Below, piece by piece: positions 46,130-56,476 of a stretch of DNA of 64,000 nucleotides (the stretch's first letter is position 1; each line of letters starts with the position of its first letter). The position numbers and the translations under genes were made by a program. Under the pieces are notes generated by a model, which saw only the letters and a list, made by a program, of their open reading frames with translations, did no database searches and was not told the DNA's origin. This stretch comes from Anaspis maculata. Taxonomy: Eukaryota; Arthropoda; Insecta; Coleoptera; Scraptiidae. The stretch is from NCBI GenBank assembly GCA_949128115.1, contig OX421964.1, forward strand, positions 46,230,601 through 46,294,600. Direction: 5' to 3'.

Positions 46130-46297
46130 TTCTTTTCACTATAGTGTCTTCCATAGCAGAACTTTCTTCACGGTTCAGGTTTTCATAACACATCGTCGCT
46201 TTCATTTTCAAAATTGTGGTACTCTATCAATGTTTTCCAGAATTTTTAGTAGTCACCTTGAACAAAAGTAGAAAAACATATATTAGTGAACAAAATA

Positions 46298-46686
46298 ATG
46301 GTGTATCGATTTCCCCGCCGACAACTCTTTTCTAACCAGACACTACCCACTGACATGCGTTTCGTTCACAATAAAACCCTACAAGTTGAGCCAGAAATTT
46401 CAAAACACGCGGAAAACAAACATCTTTTCGAATTCATGTTACTCTTACACAGTCAGTTGCTTACGCCTCTTGGAAAACTTCATCTGACCAAGATACTATC
46501 GACGGACATGCATAAAATTACTAAACTCGCCAAGGGAAAACCTGACATCCGCCTACAACAACAAAAAATCAACATCATGTATTCCCTTTCCACTTGTCCG
46601 GTGTCAGTGGAACAAATTCCCTGGCTACTTTTCAACCAATGCTGTCACATAGGCGACGACTTGCCGGCGCCGGTGACAGCTAGTAT

Positions 46687-46741
<55 letters not shown>

Positions 46742-46816
46742 TCTTGTTATTGTAAATTGCACAGTTGTCAAGAGCAAACTGTAGTCAGATATTATGCAGT
46801 TTTCCACAAAAAGTAG
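46298..46816 (+). CDS. Uncertain orphan open frame ending in a TA microsatellite
   Basis: ATG at 46298 opens 172 codons. The first 130 or so are mixed and partly helical (LLLHSQLLTPLGKLHLTKIL), followed by a cysteine-containing stretch (FNQCCHIGDDLPAPVTAS). The frame then runs through the (TA)n tract as alternating Tyr-Ile. No family is recognised. The length and composition before the tract are better than chance frames in this window, but there is no homology, splice or promoter evidence. Confidence 0.2.
46687..46739. repeat. (TA)n microsatellite
   Basis: About 25 uninterrupted TA units. Such tracts are length-variable and can form cruciforms. Confidence 0.95.
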
Positions 46817-49604
46817 GTGCTTATGTGGAGTATGAGTTTCTCTTTTGAACGTTATCTCAGCTCAACATTATTTACACTCGTGTTACACTTGCGAATAAAC
46901 ATCAGCATGCAGTTAATGGTAGTATTCTAAGGAACTACCTAATTCCTGTTATATTGCTGAATAAAAACCTGCAATTGATATACCCTTACATGCAATTGAA
47001 CATTTATAATACTAGTAAGCAGTACAGGTACTCTTCTACCAAAATGGTTCTTTCGATGCCGCAGAAAACGGCATAATGAGATATATTTTTCCTATACCTA
47101 ACATTTTTTCGTGAACTACCAAAGCCGCCAGTCCATAATGTCAATGATTTGTTATTGACGTTGATAAATGCACGCCGGTCTTTTATATATTGATATAACT
47201 GACGGCTATTGTCCTTAGTGAAACATTACCGGTGCTCTTTTACGCAAAATTGCCGGTGTTTCAGTTTTCAGATGTTTTTCGCAGTTGTGGCAAATAGCTG
47301 TAATTACCCACGATGCTCCTTGGGGCCTTTCAAGACCCACCTGTTCGTCGGTTGCAGGCAACCTACCTACACTGCCTTGGCGTAGAGAGGGCGGGTTGTC
47401 TCCTAGCTTGTCATCGTTTTGCACCGGATACTCTTGCAATAATCCGATAATCGCGTTTTCCGGTCCCGCGAAATCTCGATTCGGAGGACATTAAAACCTA
47501 ACTGGTTTAGCCAAATTCCACTGAATCACTGGCCGGCCGGAGACTTGGTTCGTGTAATCCCATTTGCAGTTTTTAGAAAAAATACCTGGAGGACATTCAC
47601 CTACATTCATGGTATCAAATGCTATCAAATTTATTAATAATTATCAGTATTAGTTTAGATGGTTGGTTTGGAGAAATCACTTGAACAAGACAAAGTAGGT
47701 ATCTGAGAAAAACACTGAAATAAATTTTGCGTTGTTATAGGCAAAAATTGAACACGGGGTCAATAATATGTGAGATAAAACGAAAGTGAACTGGACCAGA
47801 TCTGCAGCACGTCTACCTGCTGGCCGCATACCGAAACACCCACCATAATGTTATCATGATGGATATTTTTGTGTGTCTCGGGTAAAAACTGCTCTGACAA
47901 AGGAGCCTGCGACCATAGCAAGTGTTTAAGAACTGAATGGCGTCCATTGATAACAATAGACATTCACCGAGTTCACATGTTTTGAATATGAACCAGCACA
48001 ATGGGCAACCTTATGTACGTAACCCGAAACTTAAGGCACAATAGGAGCCTTAACCGAGGAGAACCATTTTTGTGAGCGAGCTTATATGCTATCCTTATTT
48101 TTCTCTTGAGAATACACATTTAGTTGCACCTGAGATAGTTCACTTGTTCCCTTGTTATAGCTTTAAGCACCTTGTAATGTGGGTGGCGTAGACACTGAGA
48201 CGCGGCCGACAGAACCTTTCCCATTAGGCGAACAATACGATTTTTTCTGGTAATCCTGTTTGGGCACATCCGAACCTGTAAACACCATCATCGGCTATCT
48301 ATCGACTGAAAGAAATCGCGTCACTAAACTACTGTCTATACAACAAAAGGAATTAGGAATAATTCTGAACGTGATGCAATCTACACCCAGAGATTTGAAT
48401 GGGTATAGATACTTTTTTCTCCTGGGATGACTATAGATCTGAGTTACATACCTACATCTTTCGCGAACACAACACATCCAACCAGACCCATCAAGGCCTG
48501 CTGCCGGTATCATAACAATATAATAAAAACGGCGTTTATCTGGCTCGTCGCGTTTCCAGTTCCTTATCACTTAGAACAACTTCAGCAACACGCTCCTCTT
48601 CCTTCGAGTGCGCCATTAAAACATCAAACTGCCAACTGCCGATAGATAAGGCAAAACGCACGGCTCTCAGGTCCGCTCTTTTTTTTCTGGCCGTTTTGCG
48701 GCACTTTTCGGCTCACCCCCGTATCAGACCAATAAATAATAATTCCTCATCTCGGTCGGCGAGATTGGCTCAAAGTGATCGGGGCAACCTGCGGCTCGTG
48801 TGTGGTGTGCAACCATCAAGAGCGTATATAGATAAATCTGTGGCAGGATAACTCCTTGGCGCCACAAGGCCAGCTTGATGGTTCACCCCCGCAAAAACAA
48901 GTGCAAACCTGTTCTACCGCCGGCTCGCTGTCAATTATATTTATGTTGTAATTTTTTCTTTCGGGTAATTTAGTAAGCAATTCCAGACGCCGTAAATGTT
49001 CGAGGCGTTTTTTTGAGGATGGCGAATTAACCGCGCTGTAACTGTGACATATAAATTTTGTCGAGCTGGAGGGTTATTTGCTCGTTCTATAATCCATATA
49101 TATTTCTTGCTGATGCGAACGGGATTTGAGGATTTTGCTTTGAGATTGCGCCCATGCACACCATCAAATCACCAAAGGAATGGCGTGGCTTTAAATGATT
49201 GTACAAATCTCTTACAATTTTATATGGCTAGTACTTGGCTAGTACACGTCAGATCAACAAATGCATAAAATCTGGGATGTTAAGACTTCGCTTGAACTTT
49301 ATGCACTTTAACACCTACTCAGATGTGACCAAGCTAACAGGGTGTATCGAACAAGAACTCGCCTATAAAGCTAGCTATACATATGTGCGTGTTTTTTGAC
49401 AAAGTCGCGTTTACTCGAGCCTGTTTTATGTTTAATTCAGAATTCAGTCTATTTTCTTAGTTCAGTCCTCGGTTCAGTACTTGTATTGTGTTGGTACATA
49501 ATTTCCTGGAAACCATATAATTCATCAACAGACCAATATGATTGTCTGCGCATCGTAGACATCTCACGTGTCATCCTGTTCACATTATCACATCATATCA
49601 GTGA
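46817..49604. other. Unique non-coding stretch
   Basis: About 2.8 kb with no convincing gene or repeat. Frames up to 98 codons lack features. Confidence 0.35.
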
Positions 49605-49888
49605 AAAAGTGATACCTAAATTCACCTTTTCGCTTTCCCCAACCCACCTTCAAAATTTAAAATTGCACCACCTACAGACTTTTTCCTGTTAAAAATGTTG
49701 GAGTTTTTGATTTTCAAATAATTCGTCAGTTCTGGCAGTTAGCATGAGCTAGAAGGAATTATGGAATTATGGAAGGATACAAAGTAGGTGGTAACATTTG
49801 AAATTTTAAAATTGAGGTGGGTGGGGGGTGAGGGCGAAGGGGTTAAAGATAGAGAAACTCGGCAATGTATGTTTTAGATATTGCCTTT
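49605..49888. repeat. FB-B fragment
   Basis: AAAGTGATACCTAAATTCACC, TTTTCGCTTTCCCCAACCC, then ACAAAGTAGGTGGTAACATTT and CAATGTATGTTTTAGATATTG follow FB-B words. The fragment stops where the hAT-type terminus begins. Confidence 0.65.
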
Positions 49889-50067
49889 CAGTGGCGGACT
49901 AAGAGAATTGGGGGCCCTGGGCGGAACTGTGAGATGGGGCCCCTAAAGAGTGAAAGTTGAGAATATGAAGGGGGGCCGACAGACTTTTTGGTCCGCCCTG
50001 CCCTGCCGTGACTGAGCAAAAGCTTAAGAAACAAATGAATGAGCTGTTAACTTGACTATAAAACACA

Positions 50068-50394
50068 CAGTGGCGTAGTCAGAATTTGAGGGCGGAGAGG
50101 GCAAAGCGAGGGGCAAAGGCAATGACGAGGGTGCAAGTCGGCGAGAGGTAGCGCCGCAGGCGAAATGTTTTGGGCATGATAATAATAATGCTGATGATAA
50201 TCAGTATATTTCATGCGTTTCGAGATTTTTGTTTTTGACTTTTTTACCAAAATTACTTGATAATCAAACTTCTTTTTAGAAAATTTTCGCCAGAAATTTT
50301 TTCTGTATCGGTTTAGTGTGCGATGAAGTGCCATGGGCGGAGGTGGGAGAGTGGAGTCATTCGCCCACTCTCGCCCCTTTTGGCTATGCCACTG
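50068..50394. mobile_element. Nested hAT-like MITE (327 bp)
   Basis: CAGTGGCGTAGTC at 50068 and GGCTATGCCACTG ending at 50394 are inverted with two mismatches in 13. No 8 bp target duplication is visible. A 145-codon minus-strand frame covers it but carries repeat-derived sequence and no domain. Confidence 0.5.
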
Positions 50395-50953
50395 ATCACC
50401 AGTACCTACAAGAAGTTTTTGGTTCCAGCTTTGGATGTTGAATTGGATTTGGACTGTTGACTCAATGCTGAAACCTCCTCGTATATACAACATTAGGAAT
50501 AATATGAATTTCTACTATACCTGCAGCGCGCAGACAAGATAATTTTATTGTTCTGTCTTTTCCCTCTTTAAATCAGAAATGATATGAAACACAAAATTTC
50601 AAAGGCTTGAAGGCCCCTGGCACTCTGACATTCGGGGCCGAGGCCCCTAAAGCCCAAAGTGAAAATAATTCCTGGAGATTCCGTGATACAGACACATCTT
50701 TATTGCCTGTGTGTAGGCCCCCAAACCTGTTGTCATGGGACCAGCCAAAGGAACTTGAAAATGAAAAAAAAAATAAAAACAATGTTACTCACTAAATATA
50801 CAAAAAAAATTACCATTGGGGAAAAAAGTTGAAAATTTTGGATTTTATCCCTTTTTTTCCAGTATTTTTCACAAACAAAAGGAATTAGGGACCCCATCAG
50901 ATGATTGAGGCCCCGAGGCCCGGGGCGGACCGCCCCCTCCGCCCCCTCCTCCC

Positions 50954-51927
50954 CAGTGGCGGCTGGTGAGGGAGGGCTTAAGGGCGGCGCCCCCCCAACG
51001 CTAACGGCGGCAAAGAGGTTTTTATCGGTAGGAAGACATGGAATGCATTTTATTAATTATACTTATTCCAAAGATTTGGTTTAGTGCAAAAACGTTCAGT
51101 CATTAGTCAATTAATATTTTAACAAAATAATTCTAAGCGATCGCACGGTCGAAGAAGTTCGTCTTGGGCTCCGCATTCGGCGCCCACCGCCGATGCGGTG
51201 ATGCCGGGGTGCATCCGCGCAAAGCATGTGCCGTTACCATGGCAACGCGAGACGCGGCTCCCGCTCTATACTGCAGATATGGGCTCCGTTTCTCGAGCCC
51301 CCAGCCGATTGAAATAATCGATATAATTATTCCATGTACTCTTCGATTATAGTCAACAGTTTGCAAACATGAAGATAGCTGACCTAAAAGAGGAACATTT
51401 AAGTCATCAAGCCTACAAGAAGAAATAAATGCAAAAAAACAACGGACGTCCGATTACAGCATTAATTTACTGAATATAAAGCAAATCGAACACGCAAGAA
51501 TAAATTCGTGGTGCATTAACTCACACGTAATTTTGTTAAAACAGTAAATGCTAAAACTCCATATGGTTGTGATGTGATGCGGATACGACAAAAAAGTTTT
51601 TGTCTCGAGTTTCGTCATTTCGCGAACTGAGAACTGTTCTATCTGCACTCTTTGTAGAAAATGTTTTTCGAACTTCGAACCAACAAAACATGGACGTAAT
51701 GTTTCATGATTTGAACAATTAGATCAGAAACGGGAAATGAATAAAAGCCTCTTTCTCTAGTTTCTGATCTAATTGTTTATATCAGGAAACATTTTGTCCA
51801 TGTTTTGCTGGTTCGAAGTTCGAAAAACATTTTCTACAAGAAGTGCAGATAGAACATTATAGTTCTCAGCTCGCGAATTTGTTATTAGCTTGAGCCCTCC
51901 TTGCAAAAAACTCACGAGCCGCCACTG
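50954..51927. mobile_element. Nested hAT-type element (974 bp) with perfect 8 bp target duplication
   Basis: CAGTGGCGGCTGGTGAG at 50954 is matched by CTCACGAGCCGCCACTG ending at 51927 (one mismatch in 17). CTCCTCCC flanks both sides (50946-50953, 51928-51935), the 8 bp duplication of hAT transposition. It lies within the outer element at 49889-51949. Subterminal GGAGGGCT and AGCCCTCC also pair. There is no transposase, so it is non-autonomous. Confidence 0.9.
51619..51877. repeat. Hairpin (259 bp) inside the nested hAT element
   Basis: TTCGCGAACTGAGAAC at 51619 and its complement near 51877 are joined by long arms (GTTCTATCTGCACT, TGTAGAAAATGTTTTTCGAA, CAATTAGATCAGAAAC) around a loop of about 25 nt. 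The arms differ only by small indels and a few substitutions. Confidence 0.8.
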
Positions 51928-51949
51928 CTCCTCCCTTAGTCCGCCACTG

Positions 51950-52978
51950 GAGACGACTATGATTTTGGAAGGCGTGTAATTTGCCTACCCACTGCTCGTA
52001 CAAGAATTGAAGAAAATATCTACATACGGAGCCTATCAGCTTACTCGCGTCAAGACTTTGAGTAAATAAATATTATGTAGATTAGCTTTGAAGCTCTCTC
52101 TATACGTAATCCCGAACTGATTATAATAAGTTATCTGTCTAGTAGCAATCTGAGGAATTTCAACAAAAATCGCTAAACAGAAATACGTAGGTATGAAGCC
52201 GATAAAACCCATCAAGGCGCAAACATCAATTTCACTAAAGCTGCATTTTTGAGAAAAATCGGTCGTAGGTACGGTCGCGGAACTGATTAATGCCCGACGA
52301 AATTTGATAATTTTTCGTATGGAATCTGAAGAGGCGCACCTAAAATTTATCAAATGATTAATTAGATTTTTATCGCTGAATAACGCCTCATCCAGTCATT
52401 TGTCAAATTCCGCACACGCGGTTTCGAGCCGTTTTATTATTTACCTGAGGAAAATAGATATATCTGGTAAGTACCTTACCTACCTTCACAATATAAATTC
52501 ATGTTATGAATTTCCGTTAGATGCTTCAAAATTTATAATGTACCCTACAAAAATTCGTGGAACGTTTGGATCAATAGATGTACTTGTTTGACGTTGTTTG
52601 GACACACATTACTTGTAAAATTTACTGTGTATTTACTGTGAAAGTTCTAAAAACGTCTACTGGCTCCGCTAGTAGGTATTTTATGGAGTACTGCACCTAA
52701 CAGACCATGAGCATGAGCCCTTGTAGTATTTCTTGTAGTATTGTTTTAAGGTATAGTAAGTATTCCGGCATGCTCTTGGTGCACGGCTCCTCCGCCAATT
52801 GTGCAGTTGTGTCTCACTCGTGCGTCTTGATCTCCAGCGAGATCCATATCTATTGCATACGTATGCGAAACAAATCAAATTTTGCAAAATTTACCAGTAA
52901 ATAATTGTATGTGTGACAAAATATTTTCTGGAAAATTCAATAATTATTGTTAAGATAGGTTATACATTAGGTATCAAA
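51950..52978. other. Non-coding stretch with a dispersed-repeat fragment
   Basis: At 52788-52832, GCTCCTCCGCCAATTGTGCA and TTGTGTCTCACTCGTGCG are the inverse of the start of the 5305-5466 repeat. No gene is recognised. Confidence 0.45.
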
Positions 52979-53120
52979 AAGTGATGTTTCAAAATCTTCA
53001 TTTCTAGAGCATACTTGATTCAGCAAGTAGATAGAACGTATCCATACTAAAGTGATGTTTCAAAATCTTCATTTCTAGAGCATACTTGATTCAGCAAGTA
53101 GATAGAATGTATCCATACTA
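52979..53120. repeat. Tandem duplication, 2 x 71 bp
   Basis: AAGTGATGTTTCAAAATCTTC through GTATCCATACTA is present twice in tandem with one difference seen (AGAACGTA against AGAATGTA). It is recent. Confidence 0.9.
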
Positions 53121-55512
53121 CTACTGGGAGCTCAGTTAGTAGACGTGAGCACTGATGAGTTACGCGTCTGAACAGCTGTGGAGCTAGAAGTATAGTAGAA
53201 CAATACGAATATAGCTAGTACAATTTAGAATTTCCCAAAATACCTTGGAGAAAGTGTATTTGAAAAACAATAACAATATGATGAAATAACAATAAGTAAT
53301 TCAAGACCCAATAATACCTACAGTATGGGTATCTATCTACCTCTGCGGTGTTTGTGCTACAAACTACATTTCTTTCACCATGCAATGCTACCACAAACAC
53401 CCCTCCTTTGCTCCCGTGCTGCCGTCACATTTCCTGAATTGTGCGTGACTGTAACACAACAACACACAACACAAACGAGACATGCACACACACATACAGC
53501 CAAGAACATATACTCATACGCCCAAATAGAGCCGGGTTTTTTCCAAAAGCTGGCAACAACAACTCCCCAGCTGATCTACTACAATAAACTACATAACCAT
53601 ATCTGTGTATTGTAACCCAATTTACTCGGAAATGTCATGATAGTGTGCTTTAATGCGGCCATTACTTTCCATATACACTGAAAAATTGAAATGGTAATGT
53701 GCGAGTGTACCACCGCGATTTATGTGCATATGGGCACCTACTACTTGCGAAATCATTTAGCAGAGCCAGGCCGCGAAGAAGTACCTGCGATGCAAGCTCC
53801 AGCAGCACAGGTCGGCCGCCAACGCATCAGGTGAGATTGAACATCCTTCGGATTGCCGCTCGAGGCCAACCGTTGAAGTTCTTGAGATACGATCCGATTT
53901 GATTATTCTAAAAAGATAAGTAAACACCGAAAGATGCAAGTATCAAGGACTCAGACTGTGAATATCAGAAGTTCACATCAAGCTTTAGTAAGTAGGTATA
54001 TAGCGGCTAGCACCTCTGATGATCATTAGAGTTTCGATACTCGTTCAGTGCTAGCGGTCCACAAAATAATACTGCAAATTGTGATAGAAGCAACAGATTT
54101 GGCACAATAATTATTCCTTGAAGCAAAGTTAACCTAGTCCTAGTTCCTGAACATTTTCCAATCATTTCTTTTCCCAATTTTCCGAAAGTTTTTCAGTTGA
54201 AAATGCAAAACTTATCAAGACCGAACTCAAATGCTGGGTTTTGAAAGGAAGCCTTGATTGACGATTTTTAGAATGAGATGATTTGGAAAAGGCTTTCAGT
54301 TTGTCAGGAAAATTCGAATGTTCGTGAAGAATTTTTCAACTTTCTTCACTTTGGTGCTCAACCCTTTGGCGTATTCTTTCGAGCTCTATTCTGTGCGGCA
54401 GTGCGGCTCCCTTATGCGGTGTTTAGTACTAGGGCCCCATAGTGTCTTCTTGTCGTTTAAAGTTCTGATGGGGCCACTACTTACGACGTTTTGTAGCTAT
54501 AGTAGGTTCACTTGTACCGTGATTCTAGTCGGCTGTGAGATTTTGTTTTTAAGTTTCCAAATGTGAAATACAGAAGATCCCCAAAACTTTGCAGTTGGTT
54601 GCTCTGGCCGGACCAGTTTTGAAACACATTTTTTGCGTATTTCCTCTACAGATAGCCGGAATATTTTTGCGGCACGTGATGTCTGACGCTTTTATTCCAT
54701 TTTTATTTTTCGCCAATAAACAAATAAATCAAAAGAACCTTGACATTTGACAATTGCCAAAAATATTTATAACCTCTCGAAGCCGGTTCAACTTTCGATG
54801 GTTCAAATTGAAAAGTATACAGTGTCCTTCGTCCAAAAAAGGGGCCCCATGCAATCATCAACCCTTCCGCCTCTTCCAGTCAAAAATACAAGCCAAACTC
54901 TGAAGAATTATAGGCGATACAAGGATCGCCGTGCAGTCTGTCATTGGCAAAAGAATTCACGTATGAAAAGTTTATTAAAACAAATTTCAAAAAACCCAGC
55001 CGCTCAAAGTTGCGTATTGGACCGAAATTGATGTATAAGTACCTTCAATTCGCAATTTGCTTCCATTTTGGGGCTTCCCGGGACGAGTTTTTGTCGACCC
55101 TGAATGAGCCGCCGTTAAGATGACTTAGATTTGCGGCCGCCCCGTGCTCTTTTGGTCTACATGACGGTAACACAGCTCTGCGTCCCCCTAGTCGCACGTT
55201 CACTTATGACCAGGTCAGTTTTCCAAGATTTTAATATCAATTTGATAAGAAATATAGCTTTACTTCCAGAGAAGTCAGTTTCTCACCAGGTGAAAAGGCG
55301 GCAAGCCTACAACTCTAAAGTAGAAAATTTGCCCAGCCAACTAGAGTCACAGTATAAGTGAACCTACTTTATATATCAGATTATGCCGGTTCAAGCCGAA
55401 GTGGCGCCCTTCTGTCTTCTTGGGTTGAATGAAAATCTTATTTTGGTTACCTGTGTCTTCTTGTGTATCTTGGAGCTCTTCTGAGAGATATTGAACATTC
55501 TCATTCGAAGCT
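53121..55512. other. Unique non-coding stretch
   Basis: About 2.4 kb with frames under 100 codons and no recognised gene. About 54150-54280 is the second copy of the dispersed repeat seen at 1735-1860. Confidence 0.35.
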
Positions 55513-55832
55513 GCTGGACAGGGATCAGGTGACTCAAAACTTACGTCATAAGGTACATGACTTTAATCCTATGAGAAGATCTAATATGCGTTGATAATGT
55601 TATTTAAAATCTCTTTGTCTTACATGTCAGACCAGGGGTTCAGGCTGGTATATGCTTGTCAATTTTCGAAAAAGGGCCAAAATTCACGTCATAAGGTACA
55701 TGAATGAAATCAACGGGCTTTTGTGTGGGAATATCCCCTTAGTCAAAAATCGAGTCATACCTAAGACAAAAATTTTGAGGGCTCTTGGTCCATAAGACAA
55801 ATTTGAAATTTTCAAAAAAGGCCAAAATTTAT
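55513..55832. repeat. Dispersed repeat, inverted partner of 63491-63802
   Basis: CTGGACAGGGATCAGGTGAC, ACTCAAAACTTACGTCATAA, TTGTCAATTTTCGAAAAAG, TTGGTCCATAAGAC and TTTCAAAAAAGGCCAAAATTT occur as reverse complements, in order, at 63491-63802. Within each copy the phrase CGTCATAAGGTACATGA is found twice or nearly so. No coding potential. Confidence 0.8.
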
Positions 55833-55863
55833 TTACCTTATTCTGGACCTACCTCCCCCTTAT

Positions 55864-55989
55864 GGCTGTATTACACTACACAATTTCTTGTACAATCTGT
55901 CAGTTGAACAATCAAGTTCATTGTTTTTTGACACTATTTTGGCAGATTGTTCAAAAAATTGTACAAGAAATTGTGTGGTGTGATACAGC
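55864..55989. mobile_element. Small hairpin MITE candidate (126 bp)
   Basis: GGCTGTATTACACTACACAA, TTTCTTGTACAATCTG and GAACAATC at 55864-55910 pair with the complement at 55943-55989. The target duplication is unclear. Confidence 0.6.
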
Positions 55990-56035
55990 TTTCAGACATG
56001 ATTTTAGTTTAACCCTTAACTACTACTATCCAAAT

Positions 56036-56050
56036 TTTGGAACGTATGTA
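56036..56050. repeat. Target-site duplication of the LINE, 3' side
   Basis: TTTGGAACGTATGTA, identical to 61036-61050. The last bases overlap the element's TTAC-type tail, so the exact boundary is ambiguous by a few bases. Confidence 0.9.
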
Positions 56051-56072
56051 AGTAAGTAAGTAAGTAAGTAAA
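56048..56072 (-). repeat. (TTAC)n 3' tail of the LINE
   Basis: About six TTAC units on the minus strand immediately after AATAAATT. Short tandem-repeat tails, in contrast to poly(A), are seen in several LINE clades and help target-primed reverse transcription start. Confidence 0.85.
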
Positions 56073-56476
56073 TTTATTGTTCTCAGGACTGTATATAATG
56101 TCATGAACAATGAGGGGTGAAATACCTATGTAAATAAAAAATAATGCTATACAATAACAAAATCAAAATACCTATCTCTCAAAATAATAATAACAACAAA
56201 AGTATGATGCCAATTAACAGAGTAAATCAAAATTGGGTTTTTAATTGTATGAAACAAAGTCAAGTGAAAGACAATGCTGTAAACAGAAACTCTTTAGCCA
56301 GGCTTAAAGAGAACGGCACAGAACAAAGCTCACAACAATCGCAGAGCCAAAAGATGTCTGTCCGGGTGCAGGTCAGTGTGAATCCCGGTCTTGGACACAA
56401 AAGTTGGAATGACGAATATAATAGAATGAACGAATTGATTAATGATAGGCAAGGCCGTCGAAAACCGAGGAGTTCC

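Larger units (their letters stand above)
49889..51949. mobile_element. Outer hAT-type element holding nested elements
   Basis: CAGTGGCGGACTAAG at 49889-49903 is perfectly inverted at 51935-51949 (CTTAGTCCGCCACTG). CAGTGG-type ends are common in hAT elements. The flanks do not show an 8 bp duplication (TTGCCTTT against GAGACGAC), so the two ends may belong to different copies or have been rearranged. Internal segments rich in GGGGCCCC and GGCCCCGAGGCC recur. No transposase frame is seen. Confidence 0.6.
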
